From the NCBI RefSeq assembly GCF_025200925.1, contig NZ_CP104174.1:3534001-3598000 (forward strand): DNA of 64,000 nt, written 5' to 3'. A program made the translations under genes and the position numbers. The DNA comes from Bradyrhizobium sp. CB1015 (lineage in GTDB: Bacteria > Pseudomonadota > Alphaproteobacteria > Rhizobiales > Xanthobacteraceae). Of this stretch, positions 1-9,586 are shown in pieces. The notes beneath the pieces were generated by a model. It did not search any database, was not told the origin of the DNA, and worked only from the letters and a program-made list of their open reading frames with translations. Numbering within the stretch: the first letter of the stretch is position 1; each line of letters starts with the position of its first letter.

Positions 1-2117
1 ATGAACCGGTAGACTTCGTTCGCATCCTTGCGCGAACGGCTCTCTGCCAGCGAATAAGTCGCCGCGAGGCGATCGAGAACCGGGCGGCTCTTGCTCAACT
101 CGCCGGCAAAAGCGCGGGCCCAGGCGAGTGCCCGATCGGCTTCGGACGTTGCCGTGAGGTCGCGGTCACGGTCGGCGAGCTCCGTGGCTTCCTCGAGATA
201 AGTCGTGGCGCGCGCGACCTCGCCAATCTGCAACAGGTAGAAGCCGAAGCCGACCAGGGCCCGCTGCTGATATTCGATGTTGCCGGCCCGCCTTGCAAAG
301 AGAATGGCATCGAGCCAGGCAATCTCGTTCTCGTTCGACATTTTACGGGCGTAGAATAGGCTCCATCCAAGGGCGCAGGCGAGCTTTGTCTTCGACAGAT
401 CGTCGCACGGGACGGTCTTGGCCAATGCGAGCGCATCCGCCAACCGCGCCTGCGCTTCCGACAGGATCGACGTTTCCGACCACAAGGTGATCGCCGCAAC
501 CGTGAGCCTGATCCCGAGCACGGGATCGCCGTGCTCGCCGAATGCCCATGAAAGGGCGGCGCGCAAGTCGGCGATGCGACCAAGGTAGCGCTGGGTCCAA
601 TCGGCCGGCTCGCGCCATTTCCACTCCTCCTCGGATTGTTCGAACAGCGTGAGGACACGTTGCGCATGACGACGCAGCGCCTGGTCGCAGGCAGGATCGG
701 CCCGGCGCCGCTCGCCCGCATAGCGGCATGTGCTGTCGAGCAGGCGGTAGCGGAGGCTTGCGCCATGTGCCTGCGCGCTCAGAAGCGATTTGGCAACGAG
801 ACTGCCGAGGCCGGTGACGACGTCGACTGCCGTGAGCCCTGCCGCCTCGGCGACGAAGACCGCGTCCTCAACCTCGAACGCGTCGCTGAACACCGAGAGC
901 AGGCCGAACAGTCTGGCTTCGCGCTGCGACAGCAGCCTGAAGCTCCAGTCGATCGTCGCCATCAGCGTTTCATGGCGCGGCGGCGCGCCATCGGCCGCGG
1001 GGGCACGAAAACCCAGATTCTGGTCGAGTAACTGCACCAATTGGCGAGGATTGAACCTGCCGATTTGGGCTGCCGCCAATTCGATGGCCAGCGGGAGGCC
1101 GTCGAGCGAGTGGCAGATTGCGGCGACGGCCTCGCAATCATCGTCGACGAATTGGTAGTCCGCCCATTCGGCGGCGCGGCTAACGAACAACTGCACTGCC
1201 GGGAACCTGACGGCTTGATCGGCGGTCAGGGTCTGGCCGGGTTTTGGTGAGACCAGCGAGCCGAGCCGGACGACATGTTCGGTGGCGGTGCCGAGCGGTT
1301 CTCGGCTCGTCGCAAGCAGCCTGGACGGCGATGTGTCAGCCATGAACCTGCCGGCGAAGATCGTCGTGGCCGGCAGGACGTGCTCGCAATTGTCCAGAAT
1401 GACCAGCATCTGCCGCGGTCTCAGATAGTCGATGGCCGCAGCCAGGCTGTTGTCCGGATTGCCCCTGATGCCGAGGGCTGTCACCAGTGCGGCGCCGAAC
1501 AAAGTCGGGTCGGAGATCGTTGCGAGATCGACGAAGCAGACGCCGTCGCGGCACTGTGGCGCAAACGCCTGGGCTACAGCCAAGGCAACCGTCGTCTTGC
1601 CGATTCCTCCCGCGCCAGCCAGAGTCACGTGCCTGTTGCCGGCCAACAGACCGGTGATTTCGTCGATTTCGGCTTCACGACCAACGATGCCGCGCAGCAA
1701 TGGCGGACTGGGCGAGGGGAGCGGTTCGGCGAGCGCAAGATCGTCCTCGATCTCGCCGATGCTGATCTGCACCTCCGCGATGAACTTGTATCCGCGGCGC
1801 GCCACGGTCGCGATGTAGACGGGCTCGATCTGGGTATCTCCCAGCGAACGCCGCAAGCTCCACATGTTGACCTTGAGATTGCTGTCGTGGAGGAAGGTGC
1901 CCGGCCAGGCCGCCGCCATCAGCTCAGTCTTGCTGACCAGCTCGCCGCAGCGCTGCACCAGCAGCTGCAAAAGCTCGAATGCGCGTCCACCGAGCTTGAC
2001 GGGGCGCCCTTTGACAAGGAGCAACTGGCGGCTAGGTATCAGTCGAAATGGGCCGAAGCAGTAGGTGAGCTCCCGCCGGCCTGTGCCCCGTTGTCGTGTC
2101 TCCGTGGCAGCCCGCAT
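1..2117 (-). CDS. Winged-helix DNA-binding / NB-ARC-like ATPase transcriptional regulator (3' end outside window)
   Basis: The reading frame is open from an ATG at 2117 to the left edge, giving at least 705 residues, so the C-terminus is missing. Residues about 18-115 form an OmpR-type winged helix (start ELTYCFGPFRL, end VARRGYKFIAEV). An ATPase module follows, with Walker A GAGGIGKTT (about 168-176), Walker B-like MLVILDNCEH and the NB-ARC signature GLPLAIELAA. The remainder is helical and TPR-like. An in-frame stop lies directly upstream of the ATG, so no earlier start exists. Such STAND-like regulators usually activate a nearby operon in response to a ligand. The closest candidates are the monooxygenase and VOC genes on the same strand; this target is inferred. 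Confidence 0.85.
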   Translation of the reverse strand, partial: MRAATETRQRGTGRRELTYCFGPFRLIPSRQLLLVKGRPVKLGGRAFELLQLLVQRCGELVSKTELMAAAWPGTFLHDSNLKVNMWSLRRSLGDTQIEPVYIATVARRGYKFIAEVQISIGEIEDDLALAEPLPSPSPPLLRGIVGREAEIDEITGLLAGNRHVTLAGAGGIGKTTVALAVAQAFAPQCRDGVCFVDLATISDPTLFGAALVTALGIRGNPDNSLAAAIDYLRPRQMLVILDNCEHVLPATTIFAGRFMADTSPSRLLATSREPLGTATEHVVRLGSLVSPKPGQTLTADQAVRFPAVQLFVSRAAEWADYQFVDDDCEAVAAICHSLDGLPLAIELAAAQIGRFNPRQLVQLLDQNLGFRAPAADGAPPRHETLMATIDWSFRLLSQREARLFGLLSVFSDAFEVEDAVFVAEAAGLTAVDVVTGLGSLVAKSLLSAQAHGASLRYRLLDSTCRYAGERRRADPACDQALRRHAQRVLTLFEQSEEEWKWREPADWTQRYLGRIADLRAALSWAFGEHGDPVLGIRLTVAAITLWSETSILSEAQARLADALALAKTVPCDDLSKTKLACALGWSLFYARKMSNENEIAWLDAILFARRAGNIEYQQRALVGFGFYLLQIGEVARATTYLEEATELADRDRDLTATSEADRALAWARAFAGELSKSRPVLDRLAATYSLAESRSRKDANEVYRF

Positions 2118-2251
2118 TGATCATGGCCAATCGATCGAACCGATCGAATGGTATTATCATGCACTGCGAAATTTTTGAAGAGAGCACCCCCGAGTTGTAC
2201 GATTTGCCGCAGGACGACGATCGCGACAAAGCGCTCGCGCGGGAGGGGCGG

Positions 2252-2674
2252 CTATTTTTTAGGCTTGCCAAGAACGGCCATGCGCATGACTTCGACGCCG
2301 CCGTCGGCAAGTTCCGGAAGCTTGGCGAACCAATCCTTCACATAAGGCATCGCGTTGTGTGCGTCGAAATCGGCCTGGCTGGCGAACACTTCGTAAAAGA
2401 TGAAGTGGCCGGGCTTGGCGCGGTCTTCCTGAAGGAAATAGATCAGGTTCTTGGGATCGCTGCGGACCAGGTCGATCAGCGGCAAGGTGGCGGCGCGCAG
2501 CATGTCTCCTTTTCCAGGCTTGGCGCGCACCTGGGCCACCACGGAATATGCACCCTCCGGGATCTCCTGATAGTGCACGCGCGGCGCTTCCTGAGCCGCG
2601 GCCGAAAGCGTCGCCGGCGCCGTGGAGGCGGCGATCAGCAGGACGGCAAGCGAGTTGCGGATGAGAGTTTGCAT
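2252..2674 (-). CDS. Exported antibiotic-biosynthesis-monooxygenase (ABM) domain protein
   Basis: The product has 140 residues. An N-terminal signal peptide (MQTLIRNSLAVLLIAAS, cleavage near TLSAAAQ) precedes a dimeric alpha/beta-barrel ABM domain with the family pattern VVAQVRAKPGK, IYFLQEDRAKPGHFIFYEVF, and PYVKDWFAKLPEL. Family members include quinol monooxygenases and small heme- or cofactor-free oxygenases; the substrate cannot be read from sequence. The ATG at 2674 was preferred to an upstream GTG because the signal peptide begins there. The gene lies downstream of the Tat-exported VOC gene, 73 bases away on the same strand, so the two are probably cotranscribed and act outside the cytoplasm. 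Confidence 0.85.
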   Translation of the reverse strand: MQTLIRNSLAVLLIAASTAPATLSAAAQEAPRVHYQEIPEGAYSVVAQVRAKPGKGDMLRAATLPLIDLVRSDPKNLIYFLQEDRAKPGHFIFYEVFASQADFDAHNAMPYVKDWFAKLPELADGGVEVMRMAVLGKPKK

Positions 2675-2747
2675 GGTGAAGTCCTTGACATGTGATTGGA
2701 TCGCAGAGTGACCAGCTAAGGCACTGACAGCCACTCCGCACGAATGT

Positions 2748-3581
2748 CTAGCGCACGATCTTCTGTTGCCGTTTTGCCAAGGCCTCGCTGAAGCGCTTCT
2801 TGACCGGGCCGAGCGCCTTGACGAATTCGAGCTGCTCGCCCTCCGGTCCCTTGCAGTAGATCAGCTCCCAGCCGTTCGAAGGTTCAGCCGTCACCCGGTT
2901 CGTGTTGGTGTTGCGGGGCGCGGCCTTGCGATCCGCCTCCGTCATGACGCGAATGGTGCGGTTCGCTCTCACCTGCGTCATGCCGCGGCGCGCCGATTCC
3001 GCTTCGAGATCGGCAATGAACTTGTTGAAGTCGACATCGTCGCGAACATAGAAGCAGATGTGCATCATGCGCGGGAAAGCAGGGCTCATGTGCTCCACCG
3101 GTTCGGCGAAACTCTTGGCGCTGCCCATGGGCTGATCAGCCTCGCGATATTGCAGCAGCTCCAGCACCATGTTGTCGAACTGGATGAAGCGGACATCGAG
3201 CCGCTGTGCCCCGCTGCGCAAGTCGGGCACGCCGATGGTTCGCGGATTGACCCCGCGTGCGTTCGCCTCGATCTCCTGGTCGGCCAGCAGCGTGTTCTGC
3301 ACCCCGTCGCCCTGGAAGTCGCCGTGCCGGAACACCTCGGTGCCGCCAAGAACCTCCGTGTAGAACTGGTACGCCCGCTCCATGTTCTGGACCGTCAGCC
3401 CGAAATGCTGGACGCCCTGAAGCCGCGCGCCGAGCGGCGCCTCGTCGCGCTCGGCATCCTGGGTCGCGGCCCGTGCGTCGATGGCCGTGCCGGCGACGAG
3501 GCCAGTGACGACGGCGGCGCCGGCGGTCTGAAGCAAGGCGCGGCGGTCCATGTCGGTGGGGTTGTCGGCTGCATCTGTCAT
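2748..3581 (-). CDS. Tat-exported VOC (glyoxalase/dioxygenase fold) family protein
   Basis: The product has 277 residues. The N-terminus carries a twin-arginine type signal (DRRALLQTAGAAVVTGLVAG, ending near AIDARA), so a folded and probably metal-bearing protein is exported. The mature part opens with a VOC half-domain (GVQHFGLTVQNMERAYQFYTE) and has a second half around RMMHICFYVRD and EGEQLEFVKALG. VOC proteins bind a divalent metal and act as glyoxalases, ring-cleaving dioxygenases or resistance proteins; which of these applies is unknown. It precedes the exported ABM gene on the same strand. Confidence 0.8.
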   Translation of the reverse strand: MTDAADNPTDMDRRALLQTAGAAVVTGLVAGTAIDARAATQDAERDEAPLGARLQGVQHFGLTVQNMERAYQFYTEVLGGTEVFRHGDFQGDGVQNTLLADQEIEANARGVNPRTIGVPDLRSGAQRLDVRFIQFDNMVLELLQYREADQPMGSAKSFAEPVEHMSPAFPRMMHICFYVRDDVDFNKFIADLEAESARRGMTQVRANRTIRVMTEADRKAAPRNTNTNRVTAEPSNGWELIYCKGPEGEQLEFVKALGPVKKRFSEALAKRQQKIVR

Positions 3582-3669
3582 GTCGTTCTCCTAGATCGGC
3601 GGATTGGTCTGCGTTGTCCTGTCGGCCGCAGCAGTGCTTGGCCGGGGTGAACCTGCCGCCCTCGGGCTT

Positions 3670-4683
3670 TCAATCGGCGGCGGGAAGCGGAGCTGCGGGG
3701 CTGACCAGCCCCCCGGAGCGGAGCTCGCGCCAGAAGTCTGCCGGGATGGCTTCCTCGAGCGCAGCGCGATCCTCGGCGATGCGGCCCGGGCGGCTCGCAC
3801 CGGGAATAACGGCCGCGACCACCGGATTGGCGAGCGCGAACTGCAGGCCGGCCGCTTTCATGCCGATGCCATAGCGGTCCGCGATCGCTTTGATCCGCGC
3901 CACCTTCTGGAGGATTTCGGGAGGCGCCGGCGCATATTCGAAGTTCGGGCCGCCGACGAGTGCGCCAGAACTGTAGGGGCCGCCGACGACGATGGCGAGC
4001 TCATGCTCCGCGACCATGGGCATCACCCGCTGCAGCGCCCTTGCGTGGTCGAGCAGCGTGTATCGGCCCGCGAGCAGAAAGCCGTCGGGGCGCGGCTCGT
4101 CCAGCGCGAGCAGCAGCTCGATCGGCTCGACCCGGTTGACACCGAGTCCCCACGCCTTGATCACGCCCTCGTCGCGCAGCCGGTCGAGCGCTCTGAAGGC
4201 GCCCTTGCGGGCGCTTTCGAACACTGAGAGCCACTCGTCGCCGTAGAAATCCTGCGCAACGTCGTGCACGAAAGCGACGTCGATGTGGGAGGTCGCGAGC
4301 CGCTTCAGGCTGTCCTCGATCGAGCGCAACGTTCCATCCCGGGAATAGTCGTTCACGATCCGGTTCGGGCGTCCGTGTCTGAAGACGCCGCCCTTCTCGC
4401 CGAGGTCGCGGGCATCGACATCCTCGATCTCGTCCAGGATCAGACGGCCGACCTTGGTGCTGAGGACGTAGTCGCTCCGCGGCCGGCCGGCGAGCGCGGC
4501 GCCGATGCGGATCTCCGCAAGCCCCGCGCCGTAGAACGGCGCGGTGTCGAAATAGCGGATGCCGTCCTCCCAGGCTGCATTCACCGTCGCGAGCGCTTCC
4601 CGCTCCGGGATGTCGCGGAACATGTTTCCGAGCGGCGCCGCGCCGAACCCCAGTTTTCCCGGCAGAATATCTTTGAGGGCCAT
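3670..4683 (-). CDS. Aldo/keto reductase (D-threo-aldose 1-dehydrogenase-like)
   Basis: The product has 337 residues and is cytoplasmic, an NAD(P)H-dependent TIM-barrel oxidoreductase. The catalytic tetrad is visible: D46 and Y51 in RYFDTAPFYG, K77 in LSTKVGR and H140 in DVAFVHDVAQD. The C-terminal cofactor segment reads VAAVIPGASRPGRIAED. The family includes L-fucose and D-threo-aldose dehydrogenases and pyridoxal dehydrogenases. The ATG at 4683 starts the conserved MALKDILPGKLGFG and was chosen over an upstream in-frame start that overlaps the next gene. Confidence 0.88.
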   Translation of the reverse strand: MALKDILPGKLGFGAAPLGNMFRDIPEREALATVNAAWEDGIRYFDTAPFYGAGLAEIRIGAALAGRPRSDYVLSTKVGRLILDEIEDVDARDLGEKGGVFRHGRPNRIVNDYSRDGTLRSIEDSLKRLATSHIDVAFVHDVAQDFYGDEWLSVFESARKGAFRALDRLRDEGVIKAWGLGVNRVEPIELLLALDEPRPDGFLLAGRYTLLDHARALQRVMPMVAEHELAIVVGGPYSSGALVGGPNFEYAPAPPEILQKVARIKAIADRYGIGMKAAGLQFALANPVVAAVIPGASRPGRIAEDRAALEEAIPADFWRELRSGGLVSPAAPLPAAD

Positions 4684-4738
4684 GTTGCTTAGTCCTTTTC
4701 TGCGAGGGCAAGTCCGTCCATGTGCGGCGCCGCCGATC

Positions 4739-5494
4739 TCAGTCGGTCGCTGACGCATCTGCGCTTTTGATGAAGGCCGCGACCTCGTGCGGATGCGACA
4801 GCATCACCGCGTGGCTGCTTTTGATCTCCGTCACCTTCGCGCCCGAGCGCTTGGCCATGGTGCGCAGTAAGCTCGGAGGGATAATGTGATCCTCCATCGT
4901 CACCATGTAATAGGTCGGCTTCGTCTTCCAGGCCACGCGCTCGACCTTGGTCTGCACCGCCTGCAATCCAAACGGCAATTGCGCCGCAGCCATGAAGCGG
5001 GCCGTTGCGGCATCGACGCCGGCGGCGAACGCGGTCGGGAATTTATCGCGTTCGACGAAGAGATAATTGCCCTCCTTGACCAGCGGACCCTTGTGCTCGC
5101 CGGGCGGCACGGGTGCTTCCGACAGCGAGCTGACCGACTCCCCGACATCGGGAGCATATGCCGCGAGATAGACCAGGCTGCGAACCTTCGGATTGTCGCC
5201 GGCTTCGGTGATGATCATTCCACCATAGGAATGCCCGACGAGAATGACCGGATGCCGCGCCTTGGCAATCACGCGCTCGGTCTCCGCGACATCGTCACGA
5301 AGCGAGATCGTCGGCTGCTGGACGACGAGCACTTCATAGCCCGCCTTCGAGAGAATGTCGTAGGTGTCCTTCCAGCCCGATCCGTCGACGAAGGCGCCGT
5401 GGACGAGGACGATGGAGACGGTCCTCTCGGCCGCGACGGCGGCGGAGGCGGTTGCGATCGACATTGCAGCAAGCGCAAAGATAAGGGACTTCAT
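4739..5494 (-). CDS. Exported alpha/beta hydrolase
   Basis: The product has 251 residues. It has a signal peptide (MKSLIFALAAMSIATASAAV, mature from about residue 22), an oxyanion-hole strand VLVHGAF and the nucleophile elbow GHSYGG with Ser89. The likely acid and histidine are in the DHIIPP and SSHAVMLSHP segments. It resembles esterase/salicylate-esterase type hydrolases annotated in rhizobia. It lies 55 bases upstream of the aldo/keto reductase on the same strand and may be cotranscribed with it. The substrate is unknown. Confidence 0.87.
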   Translation of the reverse strand: MKSLIFALAAMSIATASAAVAAERTVSIVLVHGAFVDGSGWKDTYDILSKAGYEVLVVQQPTISLRDDVAETERVIAKARHPVILVGHSYGGMIITEAGDNPKVRSLVYLAAYAPDVGESVSSLSEAPVPPGEHKGPLVKEGNYLFVERDKFPTAFAAGVDAATARFMAAAQLPFGLQAVQTKVERVAWKTKPTYYMVTMEDHIIPPSLLRTMAKRSGAKVTEIKSSHAVMLSHPHEVAAFIKSADASATD

Positions 5495-5838
5495 GACAGG
5501 CTCCGATCCTCAATACGGCGACATTGCCGTTGATGCGCCGTTCACTAGCCCACGCCCGCATTGCGATATTTCCGATTCCTGCGCGATGACGCACGCATCT
5601 TGCTGAGGTGCGACGAGTGCGACGAGATCAGCTTTCGAAGCCGAACGCGCCCGGCGCCAAGCCTTTGCCTTGGCTGGCTTTTACCTCTTTTAACCGTGCC
5701 GCCTCTGGACTTCGCTGGCGCAGCTTGTGAGTAATTCGCGATCGGCGTGGCAGTGACCGGGCTGCAACTCACCACCGGATGGAATGATCGCTCGCGCGAT
5801 ACGGGGCCGGGAATCGCCGCAACGAAGCGGAGGTCGTC
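5495..5838. other. Intergenic region between divergent hydrolase and AraC genes
   Basis: These 344 bases separate the divergently transcribed exported hydrolase and the AraC regulator. I see no convincing gene on either strand. A GCCAAG/CTTGGC hairpin at 5656-5674 is followed by a short T-run, but no gene upstream would need a terminator there. Promoters for both flanking genes must lie here. The AraC gene has a GCGGAGG ribosome-binding site just before its ATG. Confidence 0.5.
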
Positions 5839-6774
5839 ATGGCGCTCGTGACGCATGGAGATCAGAAGTACAAGAACAGCGAGAAGCTCGCAGAGGCCAA
5901 TGATTGGCCCGGGCTGAGCATCGAGCATCGCAAGTTCGAGGCGGGCCGTCAGGCAACGCCCGTTCCGATCTGCACCGAGCTCGTCATGCTGCTGTCGGGC
6001 GGAGGCATGGTGTGCCGCGCCGGCAATGGTGAAATCCAGAAAAGCCTGGCGCGTCCGGGGATGAGTTATCTCGTGCCCGTGGGGACGCAGGAGAGCCATC
6101 TCGAGCTTTCCGACCGGATGGAATGTCTTCATCTCTATCTGCCGCCGGCACTGCTGGACCACAGCGCACTTGCGGATTTCGGCATCGACCCGGCAAAGGT
6201 CGAGATCGCCTACGCTCACGGCCTGGCGGACCAGGTGCTCTTCCATATCTGCTCGCCGCTTCGGGATCTGCTCCATCGCCCGCGCCAGCCGACCGACGCG
6301 CTGTTCGTGGAGGGGATCCAGGTCGCGCTTGCGGCGCATCTCCTGGGCAATTACACCATCGACCGTTGGCGCGCGCCCGACAAGTCGCCGGCGCTCGACC
6401 CGCGGCGCCTCCAGCGCGTGCTGGACTATATCGAGGCGTCTCTCGGCAGCGATGTCAGGCTCGAGGATCTGGCGGCGCAGGCCTGCCTCAGCCCCTATCA
6501 TTTTTCCCGGCTGTTTCGCGAGGCGACCGGACTGTCACCGCACCGTTACGTCACCGATCGCCGCGTCCACGCCGCGCGACAGGAGCTCGCGCGTGACCGC
6601 TTGTCCCTGGTCGAGATTGCCTTGGAATTCGGTTTCGGCTCCCAAGCCAATTTCACGCGCGTATTCCGCAAGGCCGCAAATCTCACGCCGGGGCAGTATC
6701 GCGAATTGTGCTGCGGCCAGGCTGAGGTGAACTCCGGTCGCGTCGAGACGGCATTTCGCAGGGATTGCGCATGA
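5839..6774 (+). CDS. AraC-family transcriptional regulator
   Basis: The product has 311 residues. The C-terminal third contains both helix-turn-helix motifs of AraC/XylS proteins: LEDLAAQACLSPYHFSRLFR and the second one around LVEIALEFGFGSQANFTRVF, ending with the family signature NLTPGQYRE. The N-terminal 200 residues are a ligand-sensing domain with no recognised motif. The gene sits 82 bases upstream of, and collinear with, the molybdenum hydroxylase genes, so it is the likely activator of that operon. A good ribosome-binding site supports the ATG used. Confidence 0.9.
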   Translation: MALVTHGDQKYKNSEKLAEANDWPGLSIEHRKFEAGRQATPVPICTELVMLLSGGGMVCRAGNGEIQKSLARPGMSYLVPVGTQESHLELSDRMECLHLYLPPALLDHSALADFGIDPAKVEIAYAHGLADQVLFHICSPLRDLLHRPRQPTDALFVEGIQVALAAHLLGNYTIDRWRAPDKSPALDPRRLQRVLDYIEASLGSDVRLEDLAAQACLSPYHFSRLFREATGLSPHRYVTDRRVHAARQELARDRLSLVEIALEFGFGSQANFTRVFRKAANLTPGQYRELCCGQAEVNSGRVETAFRRDCA

Positions 6775-6856
6775 TGCAGCAGGATTCGGAAATACGGCTC
6801 GACGTGCGTCGGGCAGTGCTGTTGCAGCGATCAGGTAGGCGAGAGGACATATCGGC

Positions 6857-7321
6857 ATGATCGAGCTCACGGTGAACGGGATCAAGCGCCAGGTCGACGT
6901 CGTTCCCGAGATGCCCCTGTTGTGGGTGCTGCGTGACGAGCTCGGCATCACCAGTGCCAAATACGGCTGCGGGGTCGCGCAATGCGGTGCCTGCACCGTT
7001 CACATCGACGGCAAGGCGGTGCGGTCCTGCCAGGCTCATATCGGCGAGGTCGCGGGCAAATCGGTCGTGACGCTGGAAGGCCTGCACAACAAGGATCAGC
7101 ATCCGGTCCTGCAGGCCTGGATCGCGCATCAGGTGCCGCAATGCGGCTACTGCCAGACCGGCCAGATCATGCAGGCCATCTCGCTTCTTGCTTCGATCCC
7201 CAAACCGACGGACGAGCAGATCAATCAGGTGATGTCCGGCAATCTCTGCCGTTGCGGCACCTATCCGCGGATTCGTGCGGCGATCCATGCGGCTGCGGCC
7301 AACAAGATGGCGGAGAAGTGA
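6857..7321 (+). CDS. iorA: Molybdenum hydroxylase 2Fe-2S subunit (isoquinoline 1-oxidoreductase alpha type)
   Basis: The product has 154 residues, the usual size. The plant-type ferredoxin cluster is ligated by C38, C43, C46 and C58 ([16 protein letters not shown]). The second, xanthine-oxidase-family cluster is ligated by C96, C99, C131 and C133 ([11 protein letters not shown] and [12 protein letters not shown]). It passes electrons from the Mo site to the cytochrome encoded downstream. It has no signal peptide of its own while the Mo subunit has a Tat signal, so it is probably exported by piggy-backing on that subunit. Its stop is one base before the next start. Confidence 0.92.
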   Translation: MIELTVNGIKRQVDVVPEMPLLWVLRDELGITSAKYGCGVAQCGACTVHIDGKAVRSCQAHIGEVAGKSVVTLEGLHNKDQHPVLQAWIAHQVPQCGYCQTGQIMQAISLLASIPKPTDEQINQVMSGNLCRCGTYPRIRAAIHAAAANKMAEK

Positions 7322-7322
7322 G

Positions 7323-9578
7323 ATGGGCCACATGCAGCGCCTTTCGCGTCGCGCTTTCGTTTTCGGCTCCGCTGCGGTCGCAGGTGGTATTGCTTTCGGT
7401 GCGTATGGCAACGCCGAAGCGGCCGCGCCAAGCGTCGATGGCAATCCTCTCGCCGCCGGCCTCGGCGCGAATTCCGTGACTTTCAATCCCTGGGTCGAGA
7501 TCAGCCCGGACAAGATCACGCTGATCGCGCAACACGCCGACATCGGCCAGGGCGTCGGTTCGGTGCAGCCGATCATGATCGCCGAAGAGATGGACCTCGA
7601 CCCCGGCCAGTTCGAAGTCCGCTTCGCCGGCCCGAGTCCCGCTTACTTCAACACCGGATTCAAGGAGGAACTGGCGCCGTTCCTGGCCGCGGACCAGAGT
7701 CCTGAGGCCGAAGCGGCACGCGCTGCGGCGCTGGAAAGTCTTCGAGAATCCGGCCTGCAGATGACGGGCGGCTCGAGCACGATCCCGGACACCTATGAGA
7801 AGCTGCGCGTGGCAGGGGCAGTTGCGCGTGAGACGTTGAAGGCAGCTGCGGCCAAACGTTCGGGCCTCGCCGTCGCCGACATCCGCACGCAATCCGGCCA
7901 CGTGATCCTGCCCGACGGAAGCAAAATTCCGTACGTCTCACTGGCGGCCGAGGCCGCAAAAATTCCGCCGGTGCTCGATGCGCAGCCGCGCGATCCCTCG
8001 ACATGGCGCATGCTGGGCAAGCCGATGACGCGCCTCGACGTGCGCGCCAAAGTGATGGGCGAACTGCAATTCGGCATCGATCTGAAGATGGAGGGCATGC
8101 TCTACGCCTCCGTCAAGCTGAACCCCGGCAAGGGACAGCCGCTGAAATCCTACGACGCCAGCAAGGCGCGCGCGATGCCGGGAGTGAAGAAGATCCTCGA
8201 GATCAAGAACGGCGTTGCGGTGATCGCCACCAACAGCTGGTACGCCATGAAGGCGGTCGACGCGATCGATTGCGAATGGGCGCCCTCGGTCTATCCGGCG
8301 GAGCAGGCCGATCATTGGAAGGTGCTGGAATCATCGTTCAAGCCCGAATTCCTCGGCAAGGAGTGGCGGACGGTCGGCGACGTCGAAGCCGGCCTGAAGA
8401 CGGGCAAGCTCGTCGAAGCGGAATATCGCGCTCCTTACGTGGCGCATCAGCCGCTCGAGCCGCTGAACGGGATCGGTCTCGTCACCGACAAGGGCATGGA
8501 AATCTGGGTCGGCCATCAAAGCCCGCAGGCGGTGCAAGCCATCGCGGCGAACGCTGTCGGCCTCAAGCCGGAGCAGGTCACCTTCCACAATCAATGGACC
8601 GGCGGAAGCTTTGGCCATCGTCTCGAATTCGAGAACGTCCGTGTGCTCGCCGAGATCGCCAACCAGATGCGCGGGACGCCGATCAAGCTCGTCTTCTCGC
8701 GCGAGGAGGACTTTCTCCAGGATATTCCCAGGCAGATTGCGATCGCGCGTCACAGGGGAAGCATTGCCAACGGCAGGATCGTTGCGACCGATCTGCAATT
8801 GGCATCGACGGCGCCGTTCAAGGGACTGCTCGAGCGCATGGGTACGCCCTTGAAGGATCCCGATCCTCAATTGGCCGCCGGCACGTGGAACGTCTATTAC
8901 GACATCCCCAATTTCCGTGCCATCAGCTACGAGGCGCAAGGGCTGTCGCCGTGCACCACGTGGCGGTCCGTGGGAGCGTCCACAGCCGGCTTCTTCACCG
9001 AAAGCTTCATTGACGAATTGATCCACGCAGCCGGCCTCGATCCGATGAAGGCGCGCATCGCGATGTGCAATGTGCCGCATTATCGCAAGCTGCTGGAGAC
9101 GGTCGCGGAGATGTCGGACTGGAAGGGGCCGCTCGGCAATGGCAGGGGCCGCGGCGTCGCCTTCGTGGAGTCGTTCGGGACACCGGTTGCCGAGGTCGTC
9201 GAGGTGACGGCAACGGACCGTGGCATCAGGATCGACAAGGTCTGGGTCGCGGTCGACGTCGGCAAGGTGATCGATCCCGTCAATTTCGAGAACCAGGTCC
9301 AGGGCGGCGTCGTCTGGGGACTTGGCCACGCCATGAACTGCGAGCTCACCTACTCAAAAGGCGCAGCGCAGCAGACCAATTACAATCACCATGAGGCGAT
9401 GCGGATCTATCAATGCCCGGTCATCGAAGTTCGCGGGCTCGAGAACGATCCGAAGGTGAGGGGCCTCGGAGAGCCGCCGGTGCCTCCCGCCGCGCCTGCG
9501 CTCGCCAATGCGATCTTCGCGGCGACCGGAAAGCGCATCCGCGAAATGCCCTTCAACAAATTCATCGATTTCGTGTGA
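7323..9578 (+). CDS. iorB: Molybdopterin-dependent hydroxylase catalytic subunit (isoquinoline 1-oxidoreductase beta type)
   Basis: The product has 751 residues. The start at 7323 places a Tat signal at the N-terminus (RLSRRAFVFGSAAVAGG, cleavage after about GNAEAAA). The protein is a xanthine dehydrogenase-family large subunit with molybdopterin cytosine dinucleotide regions such as NQWTGGSFGHRLEFEN, CTTWRSVGASTAGFFTESF and VQGGVVWGLGHAM, and the active-site glutamate region GLGEPPVPPAAPAL. It hydroxylates N-heterocycles or aldehydes using water. The true substrate is not evident; isoquinoline oxidation is only the family name. Confidence 0.92.
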   Translation: MGHMQRLSRRAFVFGSAAVAGGIAFGAYGNAEAAAPSVDGNPLAAGLGANSVTFNPWVEISPDKITLIAQHADIGQGVGSVQPIMIAEEMDLDPGQFEVRFAGPSPAYFNTGFKEELAPFLAADQSPEAEAARAAALESLRESGLQMTGGSSTIPDTYEKLRVAGAVARETLKAAAAKRSGLAVADIRTQSGHVILPDGSKIPYVSLAAEAAKIPPVLDAQPRDPSTWRMLGKPMTRLDVRAKVMGELQFGIDLKMEGMLYASVKLNPGKGQPLKSYDASKARAMPGVKKILEIKNGVAVIATNSWYAMKAVDAIDCEWAPSVYPAEQADHWKVLESSFKPEFLGKEWRTVGDVEAGLKTGKLVEAEYRAPYVAHQPLEPLNGIGLVTDKGMEIWVGHQSPQAVQAIAANAVGLKPEQVTFHNQWTGGSFGHRLEFENVRVLAEIANQMRGTPIKLVFSREEDFLQDIPRQIAIARHRGSIANGRIVATDLQLASTAPFKGLLERMGTPLKDPDPQLAAGTWNVYYDIPNFRAISYEAQGLSPCTTWRSVGASTAGFFTESFIDELIHAAGLDPMKARIAMCNVPHYRKLLETVAEMSDWKGPLGNGRGRGVAFVESFGTPVAEVVEVTATDRGIRIDKVWVAVDVGKVIDPVNFENQVQGGVVWGLGHAMNCELTYSKGAAQQTNYNHHEAMRIYQCPVIEVRGLENDPKVRGLGEPPVPPAAPALANAIFAATGKRIREMPFNKFIDFV

Positions 9579-9586
9579 GACGGGCC

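Noticed and set aside
5656..5682. GCCAAG/CTTGGC hairpin with a T-run as a terminator
   Set aside because: It points along the plus strand, where no gene ends upstream; the stem is only 6 bp.
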